Source: Stutzerimonas stutzeri (GTDB lineage Bacteria > Pseudomonadota > Gammaproteobacteria > Pseudomonadales > Pseudomonadaceae). From it: a stretch of DNA of 64,000 nucleotides. A model generated the notes under the pieces. It was not told where the DNA came from, did no database searches, and saw only the letters and a program-made list of their open reading frames with translations. The stretch lies in assembly GCF_024448895.1 (NCBI RefSeq), contig NZ_JAMOIC010000017.1, positions 61,401 through 125,400 of the forward strand, read 5' to 3'. This document shows, piece after piece, positions 37,094-45,349 of this stretch. Made by a program: the position numbers and the translations under genes. Every line of letters starts with the position of its first letter. The first letter of the stretch is position 1.

Positions 37094-37879
37094 TCAGACG
37101 GTCTGGTTGAGGAACTGCTGCATGCCGCTGGCGGCATCGAGCACCTTGGCGTTGGCCTCGTAGGCACGCTGGATGGCGATCATCGCCACCATGGCCTCGA
37201 CAACCTGCACATTCGAGCCTTCAAGCACGCCCTGCTTGAGCTGGCCGAGGCCCTCTTCGCCCGGCACGCCTTCGACGGCTTCACCGCTGGCAACGCTTTC
37301 GCGATAGAGATTGCCGCCCAGCGCTTCCAGGCCACCCGGGTTGGTGAAGTTGACCAGCGTGATCTGACCCAGCTCGGACGGCAGGGTGTCACCCGGCAGA
37401 ACAGCCGTAACGATGCCATCAGCGCCGACGGTGAAGCCGGTGCTGCCTTGCGGCACTTCGATGGCTGGCGTCAGCGGCAGGCCCTGTGCGTTGACCATCA
37501 CGCCTTCGGCGTTGAGCTGAAACTGACCGTTCTCGGTGTAGAGAATGTCACCGTTGGGCGACTCGACCTGAAAGAAGCCACGCCCGACGATCGCCAGATC
37601 CATCGGCTGGCCGGTGGTCTGGATGCTGCCTTCGGTGAATACCTTCTGGGTGCCGGCGACGCGCACGCCGCTGCCCAGCTGAATGCCGGACGGCACGGTG
37701 TTGATCTCATCCGCCTGCGCGCCGGGCTGCTTTTCGATGCTGTAGAACAAGTCTTCGAAGACCGCGCGATCAGCCTTGAAGCCGTTGGTGTTGACGTTGG
37801 CCAGGTTGTTGGCGACGGTCGCCATGGCGGTGTCTTGTGCAGCCAGGCCGGTCTTGCTGACCCAAAGTGCGGAATTCAT
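37094..37879 (-). CDS. flgG: Flagellar distal rod protein FlgG
   Basis: 261-aa distal rod subunit. The N-terminus MNSALWVSKTGLAAQDTAMATVANNLANVNTNGFK and the C-terminus SNVQVVEAMVAMIAIQRAYEANAKVLDAASGMQQFLNQTV match the rod/hook family ends. The central GILQVTGRGLDLAI-type segment reads QTTGQPMDLAIVGRGFFQV. It lies 14 bp after flgF. Confidence 0.95.
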   Translation of the reverse strand: MNSALWVSKTGLAAQDTAMATVANNLANVNTNGFKADRAVFEDLFYSIEKQPGAQADEINTVPSGIQLGSGVRVAGTQKVFTEGSIQTTGQPMDLAIVGRGFFQVESPNGDILYTENGQFQLNAEGVMVNAQGLPLTPAIEVPQGSTGFTVGADGIVTAVLPGDTLPSELGQITLVNFTNPGGLEALGGNLYRESVASGEAVEGVPGEEGLGQLKQGVLEGSNVQVVEAMVAMIAIQRAYEANAKVLDAASGMQQFLNQTV

Positions 37880-37893
37880 GCGTTATCTCCCGA

Positions 37894-38619
37894 TCAGCTG
37901 CCGCGGATCATTCGGTTGCCGGCGTCGGAAAGGTCCTCGGCGGCTTTCATCATCTTTACCTGGGTTTCGAACAGGCGGTTGAGGCTCATCGTCGAGGCCA
38001 GCTCGTCGATGGCCGACACGTTGCTCGACTCCAGAAAGCCGCTGGCCAGGCGCACGTCTTCGCTCGGCGCGGCGGGCTCACCGTTGCGCGTGACCAGCAA
38101 GCCGGCCTCGTTCTTCATCAGGTCCGCAGCCGCGACGTCGACCAGGCGGATGCGGTCCACTTCGGCCATCATCCAGTCGCCCGGCGCCATGATCGACACG
38201 GTGCCGTCATTGCCGATCTCGACACGATCATGCTCGGGCAGCTCGATAGGCCCGCCTTCGCCCATGACAGCGCGACCGTTGAGGGTCAGGCCTTCGGCAT
38301 CGATCTGCATGCTGCCCTGGCGCGTATAGGCCTCGCCGTCGCCATCCTGCAGGACGATCAGACCGGTGCCCTTGACCGCAAAATCCAGCTCGCGGCCGGT
38401 GGCCATCAGCGGCCCCGCAGCCATGCTCACGCCGTTGTTCTCGACCACCGCCATATGCCGGCTGTCGTAGCCGTGACCTTCCACCGCCACCGCCTGAGCA
38501 CGTTCGAGGTCGGCACGAAAGCCCGGTGTGTTGACGTTGGCGAGGTTGTTGGAGCGCACCTGCAGCGACATCATCGTGCGGCTGGCAGCGGTCATCGCCG
38601 TGTATCCCAAACGATCCAT
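37894..38619 (-). CDS. flgF: Flagellar proximal rod protein FlgF
   Basis: 241-aa rod subunit. It starts MDRLGYTAMTAASRTMMSLQVRSNNLANVNTPGFRADL and ends with a helix containing IDELASTMSLNRLFETQVKMMKAAEDLSDAGNRMIRGS. The internal MATGRELDFAVKGTGLIVLQ is typical. It is encoded between flgE (9-bp gap) and flgG. Confidence 0.94.
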   Translation of the reverse strand: MDRLGYTAMTAASRTMMSLQVRSNNLANVNTPGFRADLERAQAVAVEGHGYDSRHMAVVENNGVSMAAGPLMATGRELDFAVKGTGLIVLQDGDGEAYTRQGSMQIDAEGLTLNGRAVMGEGGPIELPEHDRVEIGNDGTVSIMAPGDWMMAEVDRIRLVDVAAADLMKNEAGLLVTRNGEPAAPSEDVRLASGFLESSNVSAIDELASTMSLNRLFETQVKMMKAAEDLSDAGNRMIRGS

Positions 38620-38628
38620 GGATCAGCC

Positions 38629-39816
38629 TCAGAGCGCGTTGAACAGGACCTGGGTCAGTTCTTTGTTGGTGGAGATCACCTGGGTGTTGGCCTGGTAGTT
38701 ACGCTGGCCTTCCATCAGGCCCACCAACTGCTGGGTGAGGTCCACGTTGGAGCTTTCCAGCGCGCCGCTGGCCAGGTTGCCGTACTGGCCGACACCCGGA
38801 GCACCGAGCATGGCCGCGCCGGAGGCGGCGGTTTCGGTCCAGGCGGTGCCGCTGATGTTCTTCAGGCCTTCAGCATTGACGAAATTGGCCAGCACGACCT
38901 GGCCCTGGAGCAGGCGCTCACCGTTGGAGTAGCTGGCGTAGACCTTGCCGTCCTTCTCGACGCTCATGCCGGTCTGCTCACCGGCCGAATAGCCGGTGGC
39001 GCGGTTGCTGGTCACGCTGAATTCGGAGCCGTACTGGCTGGTGCCGCTGTAATCGAGCTGGATGGCCAACGGGTCTACGCCGCCAGCCAGAGCAGCATTT
39101 ATTGCCACCTTGCCGATGGGCGCGGCAAGTGTGCCGGCGCCGTCAAAGGTCAACGCTTGCGGGCCGGCAACGGCTGCACCGTCTACGTAGTAATGGGCGT
39201 TCCAGCTGTTGTCCGCCGTTTTGGCGAAGTACTGGGTCAGGGTGTGTTCCTTGCCCTGAGAGTCGTACAGCTTGGTGGTGTAAGTGGAGTTGTAGCTGTC
39301 GGCGACCAGCGGATCGAAAGCGACCGCTGGGACTTCCTGGTTGGCGTCGAGGTTGGCAACGAAGCTCAGCGCGTCGGTGGCCTTGGCAGGCAGGCCGCCG
39401 GCCTTCATCTGTAGGTCGCTGACCACGCCGGTCTGCAGGTTGCCAGTTGCATCGGCCGGATAACCTTGCAGGCGTTGGCCGAGGCTGTTGGTCAGGTAGC
39501 TGTCCCTGTCCGTGCCGAACACGCCGGCGCGGGTGTAGGCCACGTCACCATTGCTCGCGCGGGTTACGAAGAAGCCGCCGCCGGAAATGGCCAGGTCGAG
39601 GTTACGGTTGGTGGTGGTCAGGGCACCGCCCTGGCTGATGCTCTGGCTAGTGCCGGTGACTTCAACGCCCATGGCCTGGCTTTCGGCATAGAGGCTGCCG
39701 AAGTTAGTCCGCGAAGACTTGAAGCCGACGGTGCCGGAGTTGGCGATGTTGTTGCCGATGGTGTTGAGTTGTTCGTTGACGGCGGAGAGGCCGGTCAGGG
39801 CGATGTTGAAGCTCAT
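38629..39816 (-). CDS. flgE: Flagellar hook protein FlgE
   Basis: 395-aa hook subunit. The N-terminus MSFNIALTGLSAVNEQLNTIGNNIANSGTVGFK, the central NRNLDLAISGGGFFVT and the C-terminus SNVDLTQQLVGLMEGQRNYQANTQVISTNKELTQVLFNAL are diagnostic. Its length is at the compact end of the family. Hook length would be set by the FliK encoded at 49269-50456. The gap to flgD is 50 bp. Confidence 0.95.
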   Translation of the reverse strand: MSFNIALTGLSAVNEQLNTIGNNIANSGTVGFKSSRTNFGSLYAESQAMGVEVTGTSQSISQGGALTTTNRNLDLAISGGGFFVTRASNGDVAYTRAGVFGTDRDSYLTNSLGQRLQGYPADATGNLQTGVVSDLQMKAGGLPAKATDALSFVANLDANQEVPAVAFDPLVADSYNSTYTTKLYDSQGKEHTLTQYFAKTADNSWNAHYYVDGAAVAGPQALTFDGAGTLAAPIGKVAINAALAGGVDPLAIQLDYSGTSQYGSEFSVTSNRATGYSAGEQTGMSVEKDGKVYASYSNGERLLQGQVVLANFVNAEGLKNISGTAWTETAASGAAMLGAPGVGQYGNLASGALESSNVDLTQQLVGLMEGQRNYQANTQVISTNKELTQVLFNAL

Positions 39817-39866
39817 GGGCTGATCTCGATACTTAAAGGGAAAAGAAAACTGGCGAGCCCTGGGGC

Positions 39867-40550
39867 TCAGCCGCCGAGCAGCCCGGCATCGGCCTGGGCG
39901 AATTCGAGGATGTTGTAGAACGGCACCGAACCGACGCCATTGACCTGAAGCACCGGACCTTCAGCGCTGACGCGCACGTTGGAGACCTGACCGGCAACTT
40001 CCACCTGCGGGAACTCGCCGTTTTCCGATTCGATGCTGACGCTGTATTTGCCGTCGCGCAGGCCGTGCTTGGCCGGATCGATAACGAAGGGCACCTTGCC
40101 AGCCGACTGCGCGCCCAGCTCGATGCGAGTCTGCGCGCCGTTGGAGTCGGTCAGCAGCACGGCGGTACGGGTCGAGGCATGGCTCAGGTCGAAGCCGCCG
40201 CTCACGGCCTGCCCGCTGAGATCCAGCGACTCGACCGCCACACTCACCTGCTGGCCGACCAGGCCGGCTGCGGTGAGGGTCTGCAGGTTGTCAGTCAGCA
40301 CCAGATTGTTCTGCGCGAGAGTCGCCAGGTTTTCCATGCTCTTGACCTGGGACATCGCCGAGAACTGATTGAGGAACTCGGTGCTGTCGACCGGCTTGGT
40401 CGGATCCTGGTACTTGATCTGCGCGACCATCAGGCTGATGAAGTTGTTCTCCATCTGCGTGGAATCGCTGACGTTCACCGCCTGCTTCGGCAGATCGCTC
40501 GCTGCAGCGCCGGACAAACCGCTGCCCTGCAGGTTATTGGTCACCGCCAT
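39867..40550 (-). CDS. flgD: Hook cap / hook assembly protein FlgD
   Basis: 227-aa scaffolding protein that caps the growing hook. The N-terminal secretion and cap region includes NFISLMVAQIKYQDPTKPVDSTEFLNQFSAMSQVKSMENL, followed by the FLG/FN3-like beta domain (about 80-227). The start overlaps the flgC stop by one base (TGATG), indicating coupled translation. Confidence 0.94.
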   Translation of the reverse strand: MAVTNNLQGSGLSGAAASDLPKQAVNVSDSTQMENNFISLMVAQIKYQDPTKPVDSTEFLNQFSAMSQVKSMENLATLAQNNLVLTDNLQTLTAAGLVGQQVSVAVESLDLSGQAVSGGFDLSHASTRTAVLLTDSNGAQTRIELGAQSAGKVPFVIDPAKHGLRDGKYSVSIESENGEFPQVEVAGQVSNVRVSAEGPVLQVNGVGSVPFYNILEFAQADAGLLGG

Positions 40551-40978
40551 CAGGACTCTCCCAGCCGCAACAGGCTCTGCTGCATGCTTTTCACGCGGTT
40601 GAGCACCTCGACGCCGGTCTCGAAACTGCGGGTGGCCGACATCATGTCGGTCATCTCTTCAATCTCGTTGATGTCGGGGTAGTAGACGTAGCCGCTGCCG
40701 TCGGCCAGCGGATTGCCCGGCTCGTAGCGGCGCTTGGGCTCGGCGCCGGAGGTGACCACGTCGAGTACCTGTACATGTGCGCCACCGAGGCCTACGCCGC
40801 GGGTCAGCGAGTTGTTCTCGTACACGGCGGCGAACATCGGCTTGCGCGCCTGGTAGACATCGGCAGCGTTGTTGGCGGCCGAGTCGGTGTTGGCCAGGTT
40901 GCTCGCCACGGTGTTAAGCCGCACGGTCTGGGCGTTCATCGCCGAGCCGGCGATGCGATAGATGGAATCGAATGACAT
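40550..40978 (-). CDS. flgC: Flagellar proximal rod protein FlgC
   Basis: 142-aa rod subunit. MSFDSIYRIAGSAMNAQTVRLNTVASNLANTDSA at the N-terminus and YVYYPDINEIEEMTDMMSATRSFETGVEVLNRVKSMQQSLLRLG at the C-terminus fit FlgC. It is 4 bp downstream of flgB and overlaps flgD by one base. Confidence 0.94.
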   Translation of the reverse strand: MSFDSIYRIAGSAMNAQTVRLNTVASNLANTDSAANNAADVYQARKPMFAAVYENNSLTRGVGLGGAHVQVLDVVTSGAEPKRRYEPGNPLADGSGYVYYPDINEIEEMTDMMSATRSFETGVEVLNRVKSMQQSLLRLGES

Positions 40979-40982
40979 GGCT

Positions 40983-41348
40983 TCAACGGCCCTCGATGGC
41001 TTGCTTCAAGCCACGAAATTTCATCGTGACGAAGGTCAGGCTGGTCTGAAAATCCATGGAGTTGCGCGAGAACTGCGCCTGCTCGGTCGACAGCTCGACG
41101 GTATTTCCGTCCTGCGAGGCCTGGCCCGGCATCCGGAACAGCAGGTGCGGGTCGCTACCGGCCATGCTGGCGCGCGGTGCTGTGCTGCTTTCCAGCCGGC
41201 GCATCTCCTTGTTGAAGTCGATGTCCCGCGCCTGAAAGCCCGGGGTGTCTTCGTTGGCCAGGTTCGCCGCCAGAATCTCGCTGCGCTGCATGCGCAAACC
41301 GAGGGCCCGCTCGTGGACGCCCAGGGCGTCATCAATCCGTATACTCAT
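40983..41348 (-). CDS. flgB: Flagellar proximal rod protein FlgB
   Basis: 121-aa rod subunit and first gene of the leftward flgBCDEFGHIJKL operon. Family hallmarks are LGLRMQRSEILAANLANEDTPGFQARDIDF and the C-terminal NSMDFQTSLTFVTMKFRGLKQAIEG. A sigma-54 promoter lies 65-80 bp upstream at 41413-41428, so the operon is probably activated by LafK. It is divergent from flgA. Confidence 0.94.
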   Translation of the reverse strand: MSIRIDDALGVHERALGLRMQRSEILAANLANEDTPGFQARDIDFNKEMRRLESSTAPRASMAGSDPHLLFRMPGQASQDGNTVELSTEQAQFSRNSMDFQTSLTFVTMKFRGLKQAIEGR

Positions 41349-41412
41349 TCACCGATACCCTTTGCAGCCTGGGCGGGCCGAACGACAGCCCGCAGCTATG
41401 TGCGAGGGTGTT

Positions 41413-41428
41413 TGCAGAATGCGTGCCG
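41413..41428 (-). promoter_or_regulatory. Sigma-54 promoter for the flgB operon
   Basis: Read on the minus strand: CGGCACGCATTCTGCA. It matches TGGCACG-N4-TTGCW with GG and GC exactly 12 bases apart; the first base and one base of TTGC differ. The start point would be near 41402, leaving a leader of about 55 nt before flgB. A sigma-54-dependent activator (LafK) is encoded in the same locus. Confidence 0.75.
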
Positions 41429-41481
41429 AACCATCACGAGAAGGTAAGTGATTGATTTACTTAGTTGAAAATCTCAGCAAC

Positions 41482-42249
41482 ATGGACAAGCAAGAGCGGT
41501 TTTTTCCGCATGGACCGGCTGTACGCAAGAGAAGCGGAAAAGCCGCTTCCGCCTGCTTCCTCGTCGCATTGCTTTTGGTGACTATCAGCCCCCAAGTACG
41601 CGCCGATGCCGCCGCGCAGGTAAGGCAGGCGGTCGAACAACATCTGCGCGTGATGCTCGAGGGCCAGGCGGCGCGCCAGGGTTGGCAAGGGATGCAACTG
41701 CGCTACGACATCAACGTGCCAGCCGCTTCGACTGAGCTTGCCCAATGCAGCAGCACGCCGCAGATCCAGGCCACAGGCGACGCGCCGTCGGCGATGGACC
41801 GGCAGCAACTGCGCGTCAGCTGCCCGGACGGCTGGTCGCTCAATGCCACCGGTCAAGCCCATGTTTTTCTCCCGGTGGTGCACGCCGAAGGCATCATCGA
41901 TCGCGGTCAGACGCTGACCACCAACGACCTCAAGCTGCAACGCATCAACATCGCCAAGGCACGCCGCGGCTACTACAACCGCATCGAAGAGGTCGCCGGC
42001 CTGGCCGCCAAACGTCGCATCCGGGCGGGCCAGACCATCACCCCTGCCCTGCTTGAGCAGGCGATGGCGGTCAAACGTGGACAACCGGTGAAGATCGTTG
42101 CCAGCCACGACGGCATTGAAGCCTCCACCTCCGGTGAAGCCCTGGCTGACGGCCAGCCAAACGACGTTATCCGCGTGCGCAATATGGGCAGCGGCAAGGT
42201 GATCGACGCGAAGGTAATAGAAGCAGGAGTGGTGACCAGTACTTTTTGA
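41482..42249 (+). CDS. flgA: P-ring assembly chaperone FlgA
   Basis: Periplasmic chaperone for P-ring formation. From ATG 41482 it is 255 aa, with signal sequence ASACFLVALLLVTISPQVRA after a basic N-terminus. The C-terminal SAF and ChapFlgA domains show HAEGIIDRGQTLTTNDLKLQRI, RIRAGQTITPALLEQAMAVKRGQPV and DVIRVRNMGSGKVIDAKV. A TTG at 41452, ten codons upstream, has a better ribosome site (GAGAAGG) and may be the real start. The gene is divergent from flgB. flgM and flgN, which usually accompany flgA, are not here but at 53.1-53.8 kb. Confidence 0.9.
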   Translation: MDKQERFFPHGPAVRKRSGKAASACFLVALLLVTISPQVRADAAAQVRQAVEQHLRVMLEGQAARQGWQGMQLRYDINVPAASTELAQCSSTPQIQATGDAPSAMDRQQLRVSCPDGWSLNATGQAHVFLPVVHAEGIIDRGQTLTTNDLKLQRINIAKARRGYYNRIEEVAGLAAKRRIRAGQTITPALLEQAMAVKRGQPVKIVASHDGIEASTSGEALADGQPNDVIRVRNMGSGKVIDAKVIEAGVVTSTF

Positions 42250-42274
42250 GGGAAGCTCGGACGCTGTCGCTCTC

Positions 42275-42356
42275 GTAGGATGGCGTTGAGCGCAGCGATA
42301 CCCATCGGAACGATTCAGTGGCGCTCATGGGTATCGCAAGCTCAACCCATCCTACG
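42275..42356. repeat. Long imperfect inverted repeat after flgA
   Basis: Arms CGTAGGATGG...GTTGAGC...GCGATACCCAT (42275-42305) and ATGGGTATCGCAAGCTCAACC...CATCCTACG (42327-42356) can form a hairpin of about 28 bp with a 21-base loop. This GTAGGATGGGTTGAGC type is a recurrent intergenic element in pseudomonads. It may also stop transcription from flgA. Confidence 0.75.
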
Positions 42357-42402
42357 ACCGACCGCAACTGCCCGGCGGCTGCCGTAAAGACTGTCGGCGG
42401 AC

Positions 42403-42427
42403 TGTAGGAGCCAGCTTGCTGGCGATC
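42403..42427 (+). repeat. Single REP element upstream of lafA
   Basis: One copy of the Pseudomonas REP palindrome (core GGAGCCAGCTTGCTGGC followed by GATC), about 190 bp before the flagellin start. The same element recurs at 18.95-19.4, 45.35-45.9, 52.8-52.9 and 53.97 kb. Confidence 0.85.
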
Positions 42428-42501
42428 CGAGCGGCCCGAAGCGTTGACGGCGAGAGTCAATCCAATAGTCCAGAGCGCCCTTCCTGACGCGCCGAAAGAA
42501 T

Positions 42502-42529
42502 CTAAAAAAAAATTGACGTCAGGATTTAA
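42502..42529 (+). promoter_or_regulatory. Candidate sigma-28 promoter of lafA
   Basis: CTAAA at 42502-42506, 15 bases, then GGATTTAA at 42522-42529. It fits the FliA pattern TAAA-N15-GCCGATAA in the -35 and spacing, and 4-5 of 8 bases in the -10. It would give a leader of about 80 nt. A dedicated FliA is encoded at 47981-48760. The -10 is poor, so confidence is limited. Confidence 0.45.
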
Positions 42530-42614
42530 TCCTCCTGCACGGGCTGTCGCCTTACCTTTTCAGCAGGCAGTCAAGCCAGCTCCTAACAGCCCAATCGCAC
42601 GAAGGATCATCATC

Positions 42615-43496
42615 ATGGCACTGTCCATTCACACCAACTACTCCGCCCTTACCACTAACACCGCTCTGAACAAGTCCAACAACGCGCTGAGCACTAACCA
42701 GCAGCGCCTGGGCACCGGTCTGCGCATCAACTCCGCTGCCGACGACGCCGCCGGCCTGCAGATCGCTACTCGCCTGAACGCACAGAGCCGCGGTATGGGT
42801 GTTGCCATGCGTAACACTGGCGATGCCACCTCTATGCTGCAGACAGCAGAAGGCGCGTTCAGCGAACTGACTGACATTGTTCAGCGCATGAAAGATCTGT
42901 CGACCCAAGCAGCGAACGATACTAACAGCGCTGACGACCGCAAATCCTTGTCGGCCGAATTTAATGAACTAGGCAAAGAGCTGACCAACATCGTCAGCAA
43001 TACTAAGTACGCTGGCGACGCTCTTTTCGGTGTCGATGGAGCGTCGGGCAAGTTCGGCACAGCAGGGGGTATGAAGTTCCAGATCGGCTCCAGCGCGGCT
43101 GAGACAATGACCCTAGATGCCACTGTTCAGCTCAAGGCTGTAACTGATGCGCTGACCGCCCTTAACGGCCAGTTCAACGCTACGCCAGCGGCAGATACCA
43201 AGCTTGAAGCTCAGGGTACGGCAAACGGCGCTATCACACTGGCTGCCACCGCTCTCGACAAAATTGGAAGCATGCGCGCTACCCTCGGCTCCAATATCAA
43301 CCGTCTGAGCCACGTTAACAACAACCTGGCGAACATGAAGGACAACACCGAGATGGCCAAAGGCCGAATCATGGATGCCGACTTCGCTATCGAAAGCGCC
43401 AACATGAGCAAGAACTCCATGCTCATGCAGTCGGGCATCTCCATGCTCAAGCAAGCTGGTCAGATGCCAGGCATGGTCATGGGCCTGCTGGGCTAA
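42615..43496 (+). CDS. lafA: Lateral-type flagellin LafA
   Basis: Filament subunit, 293 aa, with both conserved flagellin ends: MALSIHTNYSALTTNTALNKSNNALSTNQQRLGTGLRINSAADDAAGLQIATRLNAQ and MADADF-type MDADFAIESANMSKNSMLMQSGISMLKQAGQMPGMVMGLLG. Only about 100 residues lie between the coiled-coil ends, so the D2/D3 surface domains are essentially missing, as in lateral flagellins of Vibrio and Aeromonas. ATG 42615 with GAAGGA upstream is chosen; an in-frame start at 42444 adds 57 non-flagellin residues. It is the only flagellin in the window. A terminator follows at 43536. Confidence 0.93.
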   Translation: MALSIHTNYSALTTNTALNKSNNALSTNQQRLGTGLRINSAADDAAGLQIATRLNAQSRGMGVAMRNTGDATSMLQTAEGAFSELTDIVQRMKDLSTQAANDTNSADDRKSLSAEFNELGKELTNIVSNTKYAGDALFGVDGASGKFGTAGGMKFQIGSSAAETMTLDATVQLKAVTDALTALNGQFNATPAADTKLEAQGTANGAITLAATALDKIGSMRATLGSNINRLSHVNNNLANMKDNTEMAKGRIMDADFAIESANMSKNSMLMQSGISMLKQAGQMPGMVMGLLG

Positions 43497-43535
43497 GCGG
43501 TACGCAACATCGCCGGTCGCCATTGACCGGCAACG

Positions 43536-43561
43536 AAAAGCCCCGACTCGTCGGGGCTTTT
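43536..43561 (+). terminator. Rho-independent terminator after lafA
   Basis: A perfect stem AAAAGCCCCGA / TCGGGGCTTTT with loop CTCG, 40 bp past the flagellin stop. The stem runs into T residues. It isolates lafA as a single-gene transcript. Confidence 0.92.
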
Positions 43562-43848
43562 GCGTTCTGGAATACCTAAATGGCCTGCTCCGACAAACGG
43601 CTGTGATGATTGAGCGAGCGCACACATCACAAGATATGCCGAATTAAGCCGCTGACCGCAGCTTTAGCACCTATATCTGCCCTGTTGCATTCAAGTATTT
43701 GCTCTCGAGGCTCGATGGCCGTTCGGCGCCTTTTTGGTGCCATCAGCTTGTGAGATCAAAAAAACGACGCCAATATGCCGCCGTCCAGTTTTGCCAAGGT
43801 GATCACACCGGTAAAACCATCCATTCGCAAAACCTAACCCAGGCGCTC

Positions 43849-44718
43849 ATGACCTCATCTCTGACCCCTTCGGCCACCGATGGCTTCGTCTGCCCCCTGT
43901 TGAAAACCGGCCGAGACGGTTGCATCGCCCGCTTCGATCGCGCGCTTTACCAACTGGTGATCACGCATGAAGAGCTTGAGGAGACACTGGATCTCGGCTT
44001 TTCCGGCAGCCGTGTGTTGGAGCGGCTGCTGCAGGTGCCGGGTGAAGTGGTGTCACGCGATGAGCTGATGACCCACGCCTGGGAAGGGCGTGTCGTAGGA
44101 CAGGGCAGCCTGAACCAGCAGATCTATACGCTGCGCCAGGCACTGTTCGACGGTCGCAACCAGATTATTCAGACGCTGCCGCGAAGAGGTTATCTGTTCA
44201 ATCCGCAGTATCTGATCATTGATAAGTCAGAGCCTGCGATCGACACGTCGGAATCGGCGATCAATGAAGAAGCCGAGCCGTTGACGGTCGAGCTGCCTGT
44301 AACAAGCACCCCAGCAACAACGGAGCCGCTCACACCAAAACCTCGGCGCCGTTCATGGCAGACCCTGGCACTGGTCGGCTCAGGGATGATGGTGTTGCTG
44401 GGACTGGCAACTCTTGGCTTTCGCTTGGCCAGCACGTCGGCTCCGTCGTTCACCCAGACGGTCGAGGCCGGGCCACTGGAGGTGCTCTACGTAGAGGAAA
44501 GCCAGCGCCAGCTCGATGCACTGATTAAGGAAACGCGACATCTGGTCGATACCTTGGCCGACGTGAGTGCCAAACCGGCGCGCCTGATCGTCAACATGTC
44601 TCCAGGCTTCTACGAGATCCGCTGCCTGCAGGGCGACGGAAGAGTCAATTGGCTCAAGGTTCACAAAAGCAAGATCCAGACGATCCCCAGCGACCATTTA
44701 CGAGAGTGCCTGCAATGA
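43849..44718 (+). CDS. ToxR-like transmembrane transcriptional regulator (LafZ-like)
   Basis: A 289-aa one-protein regulator. The cytoplasmic OmpR/PhoB-type winged helix covers about 45-118 (GSRVLERLLQVPGEVVSRDELMTHAWEG; GSLNQQIYTLRQAL; IIQTLPRRGYLF). An acidic Thr/Pro/Glu-rich linker (about 125-168) leads to one TM helix (about 171-192, TLALVGSGMMVLLGLATLGF) and a periplasmic domain of about 95 residues with Cys259 and Cys287. This is the ToxR/CadC layout. Lateral loci of E. coli (Flag-2) carry a transmembrane regulator, lafZ, next to lafA, so that identity is likely. ATG 43849 is used; an in-frame 43699 start adds 50 atypical residues. The stop overlaps the next gene (ATGA). Confidence 0.8.
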   Translation: MTSSLTPSATDGFVCPLLKTGRDGCIARFDRALYQLVITHEELEETLDLGFSGSRVLERLLQVPGEVVSRDELMTHAWEGRVVGQGSLNQQIYTLRQALFDGRNQIIQTLPRRGYLFNPQYLIIDKSEPAIDTSESAINEEAEPLTVELPVTSTPATTEPLTPKPRRRSWQTLALVGSGMMVLLGLATLGFRLASTSAPSFTQTVEAGPLEVLYVEESQRQLDALIKETRHLVDTLADVSAKPARLIVNMSPGFYEIRCLQGDGRVNWLKVHKSKIQTIPSDHLRECLQ

Positions 44719-45197
44719 ACAGCCAGAACGAAACCGGAGCGGTGGGCAAGCGCATGCTGCTGGTAATGGCACCAGCCGCCCTGCTGTTGTGGGCATTCGT
44801 GGCCATGGGCACTACCGGCAGCGCATCGTCCAAATTCGACGGTCGCTACAGCTCCAGCGGCCACGTGGTGCTGAGCGATGGCAGCACCGTCAAGGTCAGC
44901 CAGAGCCTGGTCTTCAACAAGGGCCGCTTCTATTCGATGACCCGCAACGCGCCGGCTATCGTCGAGGCGTCGGGTCGACTGGAGACGGATCTGCTAGGTC
45001 GCGCGTCGCTGGTCGTGGAAGAAGGCCAGGTTCACGGTCTGGGGCCGCAAGACCAGATGGACGATGAACTGATGTTCAATCTGTTCTATGGCTCTCACAA
45101 GGGTGCCCGAATCACCCTTGAACAGGTCGGCGCCTGTCTGTACGGCGTGCAGACCCAACAGGTCTATTGCGCAGACGATCACCCTCATCGCGGTTGA
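44715..45197 (+). CDS. Small membrane-anchored partner of the ToxR-like regulator
   Basis: I do not recognise this 160-aa protein. It has a short cytoplasmic N-terminus, one TM segment (about 14-31, MLLVMAPAALLLWAFVAM), and a periplasmic domain of about 125 residues with two Cys (141 and 152) near the end (GACLYGVQTQQVYCADD). Four-base overlap (ATGA) with the ToxR-like gene shows tight coupling. The arrangement recalls ToxR-ToxS or TcpP-TcpH, where a single-span partner stabilises or senses for the regulator. Functional pairing is inference from gene order and topology. Confidence 0.7.
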   Translation: MNSQNETGAVGKRMLLVMAPAALLLWAFVAMGTTGSASSKFDGRYSSSGHVVLSDGSTVKVSQSLVFNKGRFYSMTRNAPAIVEASGRLETDLLGRASLVVEEGQVHGLGPQDQMDDELMFNLFYGSHKGARITLEQVGACLYGVQTQQVYCADDHPHRG

Positions 45198-45349
45198 AAT
45201 ACACGCCTGCCAGCGGTTGCGGTGCGCCTGATAGAGGCCCCTATCGGAATCACGATATAGGCGCTGCAACCCATCCCATGCCTAGCAGTGAACACCAGCG
45301 CCTGAACCAGTAACGGCGCTCACATGATCCAGCCTCCACGCCGCCCATT

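Noticed and set aside
35160-37163. 667-codon frame opposite flgI/flgH
   Set aside because: The minus strand encodes unambiguous FlgI and FlgH; the plus-strand translation is Arg/His-rich with no family features.
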